NCBI GenBank assembly: GCA_030867875.1
Contig: JAOWCC010001634.1
Coordinates: 31,887,867-31,951,866 of the forward strand
Source of the DNA: Actinernus sp. WN-2022
Lineage: Eukaryota; Cnidaria; Anthozoa; Actiniaria; Actinernidae
DNA: 64,000 bases
Reading direction: 5' to 3'
Of this stretch, positions 1-10,724 are shown piece by piece. The notes under the pieces are model-generated. The model did no database searches. It worked only from the letters and a program-made list of their open reading frames with translations, and was not told where the DNA came from. The translations under genes were made by a program, and so were the position numbers. Every line of letters starts with the position of its first letter. Positions within the stretch are counted from its first letter, which is position 1.

Positions 1-2
1 CT

Positions 3-338
3 ATGTATACTTGTCCGGTGCCGAATTGTGGATCAAAATATTTAGTGAAACTTTCCAATCATTTATCGCAAGTACATACCTTATCACCAGAGGAGCACAA
101 GTATTATTTACAAGAAGCAAAATTACAAAAATCTAAAGTGGTTCGAGTTTATAACCAATCAGCTAATTCATTGCTCTTTTCAGATAGTATAAATAGGTTT
201 TCTTTATTACTCGGGCCAGGCCTTCGGCTGGCTCGAGTCAGAAATCGCAAGTTTTTATTTTTTGTGTCGAGATTTTGCGCCGTCAACCAATCAGATTTCG
301 ACTGGTCACGTGACACGTACGTTGCGCCAGCCATGTGA
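3..338 (+). CDS. Zinc-finger-like ORF fragment, open at window edge
   Basis: The first 25 residues contain one C2H2-like finger: C4, C9, H20 and H25, spaced C-x4-C-x10-H-x4-H. A charged stretch follows to about residue 50. After that the composition changes and the reading frame appears to run into repeat-like DNA rich in GGCCAGGCCTTCGGCTGGC-type sequence. The frame is open to the window start, so the ATG at position 3 may be internal and the true 5' part may lie outside. Nothing identifies a specific family. It could be the end of a host zinc-finger gene or of a transposon protein. Only the first 50 residues look protein-like. Confidence 0.3.
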   Translation: MYTCPVPNCGSKYLVKLSNHLSQVHTLSPEEHKYYLQEAKLQKSKVVRVYNQSANSLLFSDSINRFSLLLGPGLRLARVRNRKFLFFVSRFCAVNQSDFDWSRDTYVAPAM

Positions 339-585
339 CGTGAACAGTGTGGACAACATTTTATGGCGACGAGTGGGAGTTTTGACTTAGCAAAACCTTT
401 AATATCAGCTGTTTTTTGTGTAAACCAAAGGTTCCTTTAAGTGCAATACCAAGATTTTTGTCTTTTCTAATAAAAGCTGAGAGGTGTTTCACGGGCTTTG
501 GACGGGAATTTATCACATATCCAGATCCACTCAAGGATCCTCTCGTGACATAGATGTCTAAGATCTGATCAACACTAAATGACTA

Positions 586-962
586 ATAGCGATACTTACT
601 GTGACGTCACACAGGGCAGTCACGCCACATTTGTTGCTTTCTGTGGTTGGCAGAAGCGAAGCGTGAACCCAGTCAGATGCTTATAAAATATCACAGGTCG
701 GTGTTTATTCATCACCAAATTACTTTCTTGTTCTTCCAAAATGCAAGCAAGCCCTTTCATCGAAGCTTAAGTGCTCTTAACTTATAAGTCTTATAAAGGA
801 ATTAAGATTTGGAATCAGAATTGAGACTTTAGATGTATTTTCTGAGGCCTAAATCGCTAGTTCCCATACAAATCATACAAACACATGGTTTTTTTTGCCA
901 ACCACATTATATATGCAAATATATAAATGACGTCAGTGTTTACAAACAGTAAGTATCGCTAT
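586..962. mobile_element. 377-bp non-autonomous TIR element
   Basis: A 17-bp perfect terminal inverted repeat, ATAGCGATACTTACTGT at 586-602, returns inverted at 946-962. The palindrome TGACGTCA lies just inside both ends (about 602 and 928). No ORF is present, so this is a MITE-like element. A target-site duplication could not be fixed with confidence, so the superfamily is open. Confidence 0.7.
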
Positions 963-1270
963 ACTGAAGTAATAGGACTGAGACAACAGTTTGTAGATGT
1001 AAGTAGCTAAACTGAACATGATAACTTTTATACCAATTGACTGTGGTTGTGTTGTTATTCATTGTTATTAACCTCTCGGAAAGTATAGTAGAAATGACCC
1101 GATTTCTCGCGATTTCTCAGTTCTCGATCTGACAGGGTCCTTTTAAAATATTATATGCACATGTTTTTATAAATTCGGGAACGAAAAGGCGTGAACTCTA
1201 CCCTGGGTTCTCACTTCGCAAAGCTTAGGCACTTCGCCTTCTCTTTCCGTTAACAATAGGAAATGGACAA
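963..1270. other. Non-coding spacer
   Basis: No ORF, RNA gene or repeat structure is recognised here. The sequence is AT-rich. Confidence 0.5.
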
Positions 1271-1312
1271 TCTGAAATCTACAATCGGAAATCTACAATC
1301 TGAAATCTACAA
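1271..1312. repeat. 14-bp tandem repeat, three copies
   Basis: The unit TCTGAAATCTACAA occurs three times head to tail; the middle copy has TCGG in place of TCTG. Confidence 0.8.
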
Positions 1313-1403
1313 TGAACCTAAAATGTTTACCGTCTCGTTTTTCTCGGCCAATGGAAATCGAGATACCGTGGTGCTGTAATCGTTTCGGCAGCAGAGGTAA
1401 GGA

Positions 1404-1468
1404 GTCGGGTTGAACTTCTCGAAACGAGCGATAGTATTGGCCTACCCAACAATAGAAAACAGCCTAGT
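1404..1468. repeat. Dispersed repeat, copy 1 (pair with 5842-5910)
   Basis: About 65 bp containing GAACTTCTCGAAACGAGCGA and then TAGTATTGGCCTACC is shared, same orientation, with 5842-5910. Short minus-strand ORFs over both copies encode a similar pseudo-peptide, which comes from the DNA repeat rather than a gene. Confidence 0.7.
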
Positions 1469-1805
1469 GTTACCCTCTTTAAATAGTTATTTTCCAAGTG
1501 GTTTACATGCATGGAATCAACACACAATATTTTATTAAACATTAGGGACTAGTCAAAAACTAGCAGGGGAGATGCAGGGGGGGTCTTGCCAGTCAGCAAA
1601 AAACAGCCTCACAAACTCTGTTAAAGTAAGCTAAATTATAGAGTTTTCAAAAATTTCCCATTCCTTCAGTTTTAAAGATATGAACCTAAAACTTGGGCTT
1701 TTTACTAATTTTCGCTTGCTCTTGTCCTGCAAAGGGCCTATTATCTGTAAAACTTTGTAATTAGAAGCTCCCGTAAGGGACCATGACCACCTTTGGGGGT
1801 TGAGA

Positions 1806-1946
1806 ATTGGAAGGTGGAAAATAGCATTTACAAACAGTTTTTTTTAATAACACTACCAATCTCATTCAAGTTCCTTTAAATATATGAATTAAGATTTGTT
1901 TGCCATCTAGTACAACCATGTGATTGCATTCCTGTAAAAGATCCAT
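1806..1946. repeat. Dispersed repeat, copy 1 (pair with 32037-32176)
   Basis: About 140 bp starting GGTGGAAAATAGCATTTACA and ending near GTGATTGCATTCCTG is shared with 32037-32176 in direct orientation, with scattered mismatches. No coding potential. The family is not recognised. Confidence 0.75.
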
Positions 1947-4389
1947 TCCATTATATGTAATTTATCACGAGCATGAGTAGTGAATCAATTATCCAATTCC
2001 CCTAGCACAAACCATGTTATGGCACAAAAATATGCTAGAACTCCATGTATTATATATTAACCTATTTCTAGGTGGCCCGAGTTAAGGCCACTCAGGGCCT
2101 CTTGTTAATTTATTAAAACGATCAGCTATCTAATTACAAGTATTTTATATCCCTTTCATCTACCCAAGAATTAAAACTCTCGGAATTCCACTTCCACTGG
2201 ACAAGGTATTTAATCACGCTTTTTTAAGACTTTTTCTACCCGGTAGAAATCATCTTGCTTTTCGACTCTCTGTAACTCGGCTTCGTAAAATGTTCCTTCC
2301 AAAAGTTATCCATGATAGTTCTATAAACGATAGACAGGTGGCTGTCTTGGTATTCTTTCAGATATGGTAAATATATCTTCGGTCTAGTTTGAAAAATAAC
2401 CTAAAACAACGATAACGCGTGTTTTATTCTTTACGAATAGAGTGTAGCCTGGGAATGACAAACTATTTGTTTTCCCCTTCTAATTGTTAGCTTATCCAAG
2501 TTAAGTAGCATTTGTCAACAAGGAAAAAATCAATGAAACATAAATCAGTGTAATATTGTAACACGGTACATTATATCAACCCAAGAACTGAGAAATAAGA
2601 AAGTTATCGACTCCGCGACTATAAGGAAAACGAACTGTAAATTGGTGTTTTCGAGATTGAATAAACTTTGTTTAATTTATCTGGTGGTTTGTACTGTTTC
2701 TATTCGTATGGTAATTATAGTTCAGTTTTAGAGAAGAATTTACATCTCAAGAGTTTTTCTCAAAACAATAGGCCCTTCAGTTATAGCTAATCCCTAAGAA
2801 CAATAGCAGAGTTGATCTAATGAGTCACAGTGGCTTTTGTATACAATTATCTTATGAGTTATTAACTGTAAAGGAAAATAATAAAGACAGTCACGAGTAG
2901 TTTGTTCTTACTATTTACGATACAAAGGGGTTTAGATATTGCGAGATATTTATTACTTTTTTCATTCAACTTCGAATGGTTTCAGGGCCGATCGCTCCTG
3001 GTTTTAGAGACGACCCCAAACAATAGGCTTTAGCGAAACATGCCCGAATAGATCGATGACCTCATTCACAGAAATAATAGATAATCCTCTGAGTTAATGA
3101 GATTCCACTTTATTCATGAGAGCGCCTTAAAAATTAGCATAGCGCCTTAAAAAAGGGCCGTACGCCCTAATTAATTTATGCATGACCTAAGACAATAAGA
3201 CTGTGACGTCATCCTAATTAATGCATACGCCCTAAAAATAGGGCTAATTCGGTGCCTCTCCTACTACTGATGGCCGTATATTTGTCAATATTATATACAT
3301 GTCATGTTATAAGCCATACTGTAATGTACTGGAGCAGTTAAAAATTCATATTTACCAAGGAAAAGTTGTTTCTTTTATTTCGCGCGCAAAATCTGGTACC
3401 GATTGTCAGTCTAAAGTACATCGGTTAAGTATTTGCTCTGGCTACGGGCCGGTACTTTGTATGCTTACGAATGTGCAATATATGTCTCTATTTTATAGAA
3501 ATATTTTGTTGTGGCGAGATTCGTTGTGTCTGCCACGCCGTTTTAGGAATTCTACGTGCGACGGAAATAGCCGATTCCTTTCCCTCACAAACCACACTAA
3601 ACCAGACTAAACAGTCTACTACAGTGGAGGTCTACAGTGTAGAAGTGACAAGGGATTGGAAAATAGGTTCGCTATATATCGGAGGCTAGCTCGTTATAAA
3701 CCGGCGAAACCCCGTTCTAACAATTTCTAACAACACAATATTTATTAGTTATAATATTATAATCAGACCTAGATTTCCACACTGGACTTCTAAATTGTAT
3801 TCGTTATAACGGGGATTTTGTTATACCGGGATTCGTTATATCCGGATTTTCTATAACTTTTGCTAGGCTTCCCGCATAACATTTTTACACAAGCTTCCCA
3901 GCATTTAACGCCTTCTATCCGGTCAAATAATGAAGAGCTGACAGGTATTGGATTATTTCTGCTGTCAAGCAAGCCTTATTTCATGCGGATTATCACACTT
4001 TGCGCCTTTGCTTTAGACCAAACTCAGCGGGAGAACGGGTCGTTTGAAACGACCCGTCGCCCCGTATCCAAGTCTTGTGTCTTCTCATCGGCGGAGTGAG
4101 TTTACATCGGCGTGCAGAGTCGTGGAACTGCATGGCCTATAGATGAATTGTTAAAGTACGGTAGAAGAGCGACAGAGAAATCAATTAGGTTCGATATGTT
4201 TAAATTCAGTGCGGCCAGATGGATTTCGTTCGGCAGATGCTGTCGCCAAACTGGACGGCGTTGATTTAAACACCGCTCTTCTCATGTCCCGAAATAAATG
4301 CATAAATTGTGTCATATTGAAATTCAATTACAGCTATTTCTTTTAGATATTGCTTTTTTCTTAATTCGTTGCTGTCAGTAGTATTAAAT
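1947..4389. other. Non-coding region with short degenerate repeats
   Basis: No supported gene in this 2.4 kb. Around 3795-3860 a degenerate roughly 18-bp unit of the form TTCGTTATAACGGGGATT is repeated three to four times. It resembles the CGTTATAACGG motif seen in ends of pogo-like elements, but no paired TIR was found. Short ORFs at 3299-3689 and 3790-4099 lack recognisable domains. Confidence 0.5.
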
Positions 4390-4729
4390 ATTTCAGTCAT
4401 ATTTAGGGCCATTTGTATTTTTATACCTTTTTTTTATACCTTTTTTATTCCTTTCTTCTTGCTAATAATTGCTTTTTTTTTACCAGACGCATTTCCTATC
4501 GAGTTTCTAAAAAAAGAGTTTGCATTGATTGGCACCCAGTAATGAACCCTTGCAGTATTATTTCAGTTATATTTAGGTCCATTGGTATTTGTTCCTATGC
4601 CAAAAACAGTATCTTTTCAGCTTGCTAATAAAAATTTTTTTACCAGACGCATTTCGTTTTGAGTTTCCAATTTTTTTTTTCCACTTAAGCTTAATAGATT
4701 GCCACCCAGTAATGAACTCTTCAACGGCC
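4390..4729. repeat. Two-copy tandem duplication, 170-bp period
   Basis: ATTTCAG(T/C)ATATTTAGG occurs at 4390 and 4560, and CACCCAGTAATGAAC at about 4533 and 4703. TTTTTTTACCAGACGCATTTC is also repeated. The copies have diverged through small indels in T-runs, so the duplication is not recent. There is no coding signal. Confidence 0.75.
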
Positions 4730-7386
4730 TGTGTCGTTAAACGGTCAATTTATAGACAAGTAGTCGCCAGACACGTGGCGTCGATTTTGTCGGAATAATA
4801 GTTCCGTATAGTCACTCGGCGACAAGAAACTTGAAACACAACATGCTGGACTTAAAACAGCTGTGTTTTGAGTCCGTACTTGGACTCTGCTTGATTTCCT
4901 GTAGCCAAATGCCACTTTGGGATTCATAATTCAAATCATACAATTCCCGAGTGTCACACTGGCAATAATATCTCAAACAAATATATTGCTGTGGTGCATG
5001 TGATGTCATCGCCGCCATCTTGGTCCCTTCAACAAAATATTCCTCGTTAGATTCTCTTGTTAGTTCATCCAACATCTTTGTTATTTGAATCTCTGGGAAT
5101 TGGTTCACACCACCAATATTGGAGAATTTACATGCATAGCGGGTTGACAAAAATCATTAGGTTAATATAATAGACAAATAGTTGCCATTCCTGTGGTGCT
5201 TAATTTTGTTGACTTTAGTTCTTTGATAAAGCAATGTCTTTTAAAGAACTAAGTGAACCATAGTTAATAGCGTTTTAAACTATGAGTGAACTAAGCGTCA
5301 AGAACGATGAACCACTAAAGCCTGGGACGAGGCTGCCGCCGTCTACGTCTATTGACAAATTCGCCATCTACCATCTGATTGGCTAGCCAGGCGCCGTCTA
5401 TTTAAGGATCGCGCGGAATATTGTCAGATCTTATCCGATGAGGGCCGATAGGCCCGAGTTGGCTAAAATCAGGTGATATTCCGCAAGATCGAGCAGGATA
5501 ATTGTTTTATGATTCAACAGATCGATAACAAAACGCAGTCTTTACCAAATACTCGCAAAGAGTACATCTTTATTTCATAAAATGATTTTGGCGGGAATCT
5601 AGTGGCGCTCGCGTGCCATGTTCGTACACAATTTTCAAACTCAAAGTGAGTTGATGGTTAGAAAAAAGTTGGATAAAGCCTGAAATGCTCTTTTATTCGG
5701 ACTCAAAGTATATTTCAGTTCATAAGACTCTTTATTTGAAATGTTAAAAACACAAGGAAAAAAGGAATCCGACACAGTGGCTGCTTGAGCCGCTTGTAAT
5801 TGAACTTGACTTTCTCCACTTGAGCCGTTATACACTGTTTGGGGTCGAGTGGAACTTCTCGAAACGAGCGACAGTATTGGCCTACCCCAACAATAGAAAA
5901 CACCCTAACCTTTAGAAAGTGCAGTACAAAAACAATAGAAGTATCGTATTATGGGTGCAATCAGAATACAGGTCGCTACTACAACTGTTAAAGGGGCTCT
6001 GTCATGAATAACATGCCTGGTTACTAAGCCGCCCAAAACTTGAAATCGTTCGCCAACGCTTTCAAGTTTGAAAAGCAAATATATCCCGAGGAGCTCACAA
6101 CATTGATTCAATCCGTCTACATCGCAGCCATCTCTCATTTTAGTATATAGTAGTTTATCTTTCATATTTAGTTGTTCAAGTTTTATATTTACCAGAAATG
6201 TTCGTATTCAGATGTAGTTGTAATGAGATTTTGGGATGGCATCGACAAGAACTTCGAGCTTCAATGGCGGCTCAACTGCCATCTGGCCGTGATGGACGAA
6301 GAAAACAAATCTGGCCGCAGAAAGATTTTGAAGAGCCTGAAAGAACACTGGAGAACGTGTCAGGAAATCCCACAAGAGTATAGTCCTTGTCTGGAACATT
6401 TACGAAGCCTGAAACGATTTCAAACACCGAGATGCGAGTTTCGTGTTTACATGCAGTGCCCGGGTTTCGGCGGCCAGTGAAATAATTTACGCTTCGGTTG
6501 TTCATTTCTGCTTGCATTTGTCCCCTTTAATACGTTTCTGACTACAAGAACTCTTGCATTTGTAAGTAATTTTAACTCCCTGAAAGTTGTAGAGAGAATA
6601 GATGAGTACATTTTGTAGGTTCTCATCGAGAAAGCACAACTCGCATACGTAGAAATGTAGTTTACGGTAAAATACGGTAAATTCGACAACCGGTCACTGA
6701 AACTCGCCAGAATGTGTTTCTCTTCAGCCTGAATCTCCATTGCAGCAGTGATAACAATACAAATATGTTTTTCTAACTGAATGCCTTCGAGCAAGAGCCA
6801 GTTTGTATTATAATATAACTGTCGTTGTATCGCGATCGCAAGGAACTGAAACTCATTACAATTTTTCAAGTGTTATGCATATCATTAAATTGCTTGAAAC
6901 CTGTTCGTGCGCATCTCATGACAGAGCCCTTTAAATTCGTTCGGATGACAACTATCGCAGGGTATCTGTCATGTGTAGGTGACAAATATTGAGGGTAAAT
7001 TAAAATGACCATATTTGGGCAATGTTACGATGTGTTGAATAATAACGATCGATAACTGTCGATCTTGCGCGCGCTGCAGATGAAATTAACTTCTTTTGCT
7101 TGTTTTTTCCCCACAGTTTTCTTAATCGCTAAGTTGATAGAACAGTGGCTTGGTTATGCTAAAACAACTAGACTTCTCGCACTTTTGAAGTTGACTCGGG
7201 GCTACACTCCTCGCCGACCAGCTCGCAGTCTAGTTGTGAATTAGTCGACGTCCTTGAACTCATCAGCGACATTTGTGATTGCAAAGTGCCGTGCTTTTGT
7301 TTGGAGAAAAAACAAAGGCTTCAGTGTGACTGACTTTATTCCAATGATATATATTAATTAATAAATCCCGTCAATTCTTCTCTTGT
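4730..7386. other. Non-coding region
   Basis: No supported gene. A second copy of the 65-bp dispersed repeat lies at 5842-5910. Longer ORFs, such as the minus-strand ones at 4812-5150 and 6447-6869, show no domain or compositional sign of being real, and the latter starts at TTG. The stretch 5330-5480 is locally GC-richer, but no element boundary was found. Confidence 0.5.
5842..5910. repeat. Dispersed repeat, copy 2 (pair with 1404-1468)
   Basis: This copy shares GAACTTCTCGAAACGAGCGA and the following TAGTATTGGCCTACC-type sequence (here CAGTATTGG) with copy 1. Confidence 0.7.
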
Positions 7387-7836
7387 GATACTCTCCGCAT
7401 TCTGTATAACTTTCTTGTATTACCTTATCTACAATATGGAAACCTTATATGGGCATCAACTTATCCTACACATATTCAACCTATTTTTCTCTTACAGAAG
7501 AAAATAGTCAGAATTATTACCCATTCATCCCCACGTGCCCACACACAACCATTATTCAATAAACTTAAAGTGTTATCTGTTTCAAATATCTACAAGCTTC
7601 AGATCTCAGGCTTCATTTTCTCCCATATTAATAAACTATTACCTGTTCCATTGTCCTCCCTATTCAAATTCAACCAGGATTACCATCAACACTATACAAG
7701 ACACCAGTGGACATGGATCACCACTTTCAAATCTTTGACTTCCCGAATCTTGATTAGTTATAACTTCTTTTTGGCATTTGTCTTTATTGTGGCATTAATC
7801 TCTTTCATTGCGTGGCTTCTCACTGTATTTAGTTAG
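7387..7836 (+). pseudogene. LINE reverse transcriptase C-terminal fragment
   Basis: An open frame from about 7387 to 7836 reads as the region after the RT fingers and palm in a non-LTR retrotransposon. It contains LYNFLVLPYLQYGNLIWAS (about 7402-7458), then a KKIVRIIT motif, an AHTQPLF motif and a KL(K)VL segment, in the usual order for this family. The N-terminal endonuclease and the catalytic RT motifs are absent, so the insertion is 5'-truncated. After about 7740 the frame drifts into hydrophobic non-homologous sequence. Sequence to about 8390 may be its 3' untranslated region. A weakly matching inverted segment with AATCGAGCTGGGTGGC lies near 49575. The clade cannot be fixed from this fragment. 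Confidence 0.75.
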
Positions 7837-8603
7837 CGTGCGAGGTACAATAGCGACGTGATGCCGGACATGATTTGGCATAACAATCTCATAGAACTTT
7901 GAATAACTTGCTGTTTAAAGCAATATCGGACTTAGCAAAGTACCAATCGTAGCACATCGAACGACACACTAACTAGACTCTTATATATTTCCAAACAAAC
8001 GTTGTCACAGATAATCGGCAAACGGCGAACTACATTGACAGACCTGAGAGTCTGGCCATGAATTCAATCGTTTTGGGGGACAGGAACTTTAAGATGACTT
8101 TATTCAGTCCTATTGATTTAAAAATTTCTCTCTCACTATACTCTAACTGATACATCTATGTATTAATTAATACATTTATATCTTTTTGACTGATTAGACC
8201 GGTACCTACATGTAATTTTCTCGTTTTATACCTTGTCCAAATTTGTTTTAACTTTATAATTACTTTATGCCACCTTCTCATGACAATTTATTTTTCATAT
8301 TATTAATTATGCTACCCAGCTCGATTAGCTCATTACAGTTATTCTGGGTATCAGTATTACCACTGGCCTGTCTAATGTAGGTATATAAAAAAAGAGATTT
8401 TTCCTATTCAGTCTGGGCTTATCGTTTTTCCTGCCGTTTGTGAGCAACCACCGTTCAGTTTGAAATAGGCGAATACAGTTGCCTCATAGCAATAACATTC
8501 ATTCATTGTATATAATACATTTTATAGTGCTAGACAATCTCGATTTATTATGGACTATAGATTGTGCAGTACAAAGTATTTGGATTCTGTACAGTCAACT
8601 GGT
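7837..8603. other. Probable LINE 3' UTR and spacer
   Basis: No ORF of interest. The AT-rich sequence up to about 8390 is likely the untranslated tail of the LINE fragment. CTACCCAGCTCGATTAGC near 8312 matches, inverted, a segment near 49575. Confidence 0.4.
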
Positions 8604-9290
8604 TATATACAGGGGCACCCAACGAGAGTTTTCGCTAAAATGCTTTAATATTCCATTAAATTACTTCTAAAGCCGCACTTTTAATGGTAACTAATTAAAT
8701 GAATTTCAAACTGCGCTGGTAAAATTTTATCTGTTCCGTGAACCTAGGGGATCTTAGACCTGAGTCTCGAATATTTTAGGCCGCTTTCATTGTCATTCCG
8801 AAATTCTTAGGTGTGGCAGAGGCCTTGACGTAAACATAAGATTCTGACATTTTGTCGATCAGTTACAGAAACTTTTAGGCAACCTTTTTCTCAGAATCTT
8901 AGCTTTCACTGATTATACCGAAACTTCTAGGGACTGTAAATTGGTTGTCGAATCTGACAGGGAAAAAAAATACATCCGAAAATCTCAGGTGTTTCGAAAT
9001 ACTCCGCATTCACTAACATATCAAGTTGACATATGACCTGAAAATGTTTTGATGTTTTGCGATATCCGAGAAATCGAAAATCGTAGAAATTTTACGATTA
9101 TTACGAACATTTTAGGCGAGCATATTCAATGTTTTCTTTATTCCGCCGATGTTCCGAAAATTGTAGCCCAAAATAACTGTACTTGCAAATTTTAGCCCGC
9201 TACGTTTTCCAATTACAGAAAAGTATAGACAACCTCTTTCATCCGAACAGATATTTATCCGAAAGTGGCCCATGGGTGCCCCTGTATATA
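8604..9290. mobile_element. 675-bp TIR element with 6-bp TSD, family copy 1
   Basis: The element spans 8610-9284. Its ends are CAGGGGCACCCA and the inverse TGGGTGCCCCTG. It is flanked on both sides by TATATA (8604-8609 and 9285-9290), read as a 6-bp target-site duplication. The interior has no ORF but many degenerate copies of a short motif, on this strand like CCGAAANTTTTAGG, spaced a few tens of bases apart. A second member at 23660-24179 has matching ends, its own 6-bp duplication and the same internal motif in the opposite orientation. A 6-bp duplication is unusual among DNA transposons; IS3EU and Dada are superfamilies reported with about this length. Confidence 0.8.
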
Positions 9291-9605
9291 CATCAATTCG
9301 TTTGATACTTTAATTTTAAACTTGCAGATCACTTGTTAAGTCAAATTTTATTATAATACAGAATACGTAGGACCTTAGTCTTGATTATTCATACTTGCGA
9401 TTCGGTTCTAACTAATTCACCAGGAGATCAGCCAAATATAGAATTTAAGATTGAGCGAAACTGGTCGAAACTGGCTGGTCGCGAAATTTCTGAGAACAAG
9501 ATATAGATCCCGGCAGTTTTCGCTCAGAACATACCCGCACACCCCGGCATAAATTGTCACTAAGTAGACTCGACCATAATCACTTCACTTTAGACTCTTG
9601 TAGCT

Positions 9606-10724
9606 TCACACTTGAGCCGTTTCCTCGCCGTTTGGACTTTTACGGCGTATAGCGTCCATTCTTGATGCATTTTCTCGATAGCTGCAGCTCCTACGAAATC
9701 TCGAAGAACTCGACGTAAAGGACATTCTCAGGGAATAGAAAAACATATTATTTTTATTTTTGGGTTGCCCTTTTTGGGTAGTCGATCCACATCGTTTTTG
9801 TAATGTTCCAAAAATGAATGGATTGATACAGCTGTTGGCATACACTAAAATGCTTGCAAAAGCCAGTAGGATGGAGAAATAAGGCGACTCGGACCCAGTA
9901 CCATAGTCATGCCAAATCCACATGACATGAGTGGGTAAAAAGCAAACCGCAAAAGCGCCAACAGCGGAAGTGAAGATTTTAACAATGCGAACATTCCGAT
10001 GAGCGCGGTACTTGAACGATTCTCTTCCTTTAGCAGATTCATCGCCGCCTCCTATAAGAATATTCTTGACTTGCTTGATGTCACTGTAAAGTTTGTAGCC
10101 GACTCTTGCATAAGCAAATGAAATGACGAGCAAAGGCAATAAGTACAGGACCACAAACACAGACATGGTATAAGCCTTGACGTAATATTCCACACTGGGC
10201 CAGTTCTCCGAGCAGTTTTCTCCATCATACGACAACACAGAGATATACGGCAACACAAGAGCAATACTTCCAGTCCATATAACACTAATCACAACCAGCG
10301 GCATGGTTCCCTTAATACGCGGTTTTAAAGGATGTAAGATGGCCCTGTATCGCTCCAGACTCATAGCAAGTAGGGTAGCCACAGAGACAGCCATAATAAC
10401 AGTCTGCATCGGGTATACAACTTTGCACAGGAACCCTCCGAATGGCCAGGACCCAGAAATGCGTTCTATAATATCAAGGGGAATGCTAATGATGCTCGTG
10501 GCGAGATCAGTGATAGCCAAGTTCAGGATGAAGTATTCGCTAATCTTTCGTCTCTTTCGGCCGAGAACCGCCATGCAGATCAACATATTTCCAACTGCTC
10601 CTACTGCCATTATTAAAGAGTAGAAAAAGACTTGTATAACTTTGATGATCTCTGCGTGTTCGACCTCAGCGCTTGAGTCTGTACTGTTCGTTGTTTCGTT
10701 CTTTATAGTTATATCCGAAATCAT
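9606..10724 (-). CDS. Class A (rhodopsin-type) GPCR, neuropeptide-receptor-like
   Basis: This is an uninterrupted 372-residue seven-helix receptor for the plasma membrane. Family marks: N46 in helix 1 (GNMLIC), D73 in helix 2 (LAITDLA), WPFG at 93-96, C100 at the top of helix 3 pairing with C171 in loop 2, ERY at 124-126 in place of DRY, W150 in helix 4, P197 in helix 5, CFLP at 261-264 in place of CWxP, and NPFIF at 301-305 in place of NPxxY. N9 and N13 are N-glycosylation sequons before helix 1. The cytoplasmic tail is Ser/Arg-rich. The layout fits peptide receptors of the QRFP, galanin or neuropeptide FF kind, but the ligand cannot be told. A single coding exon is common for cnidarian GPCRs. 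The ATG has A at -3 and no better upstream start. No neighbouring gene suggests a partner. Confidence 0.93.
   Translation of the reverse strand: MISDITIKNETTNSTDSSAEVEHAEIIKVIQVFFYSLIMAVGAVGNMLICMAVLGRKRRKISEYFILNLAITDLATSIISIPLDIIERISGSWPFGGFLCKVVYPMQTVIMAVSVATLLAMSLERYRAILHPLKPRIKGTMPLVVISVIWTGSIALVLPYISVLSYDGENCSENWPSVEYYVKAYTMSVFVVLYLLPLLVISFAYARVGYKLYSDIKQVKNILIGGGDESAKGRESFKYRAHRNVRIVKIFTSAVGAFAVCFLPTHVMWIWHDYGTGSESPYFSILLAFASILVYANSCINPFIFGTLQKRCGSTTQKGQPKNKNNMFFYSLRMSFTSSSSRFRRSCSYRENASRMDAIRRKSPNGEETAQV

Noticed and set aside
4812..5150. 112-codon minus-strand ORF with an internal ATGGCGGCG
   Set aside because: No domain. The motif context is shared with repeat ends elsewhere (for example 54030), so it is probably repeat-derived.
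6447..6869. 140-codon minus-strand ORF
   Set aside because: It starts at TTG, lies in AT-rich DNA, overlaps other ORFs on both strands and has no motif or hydrophobic pattern of a real family.
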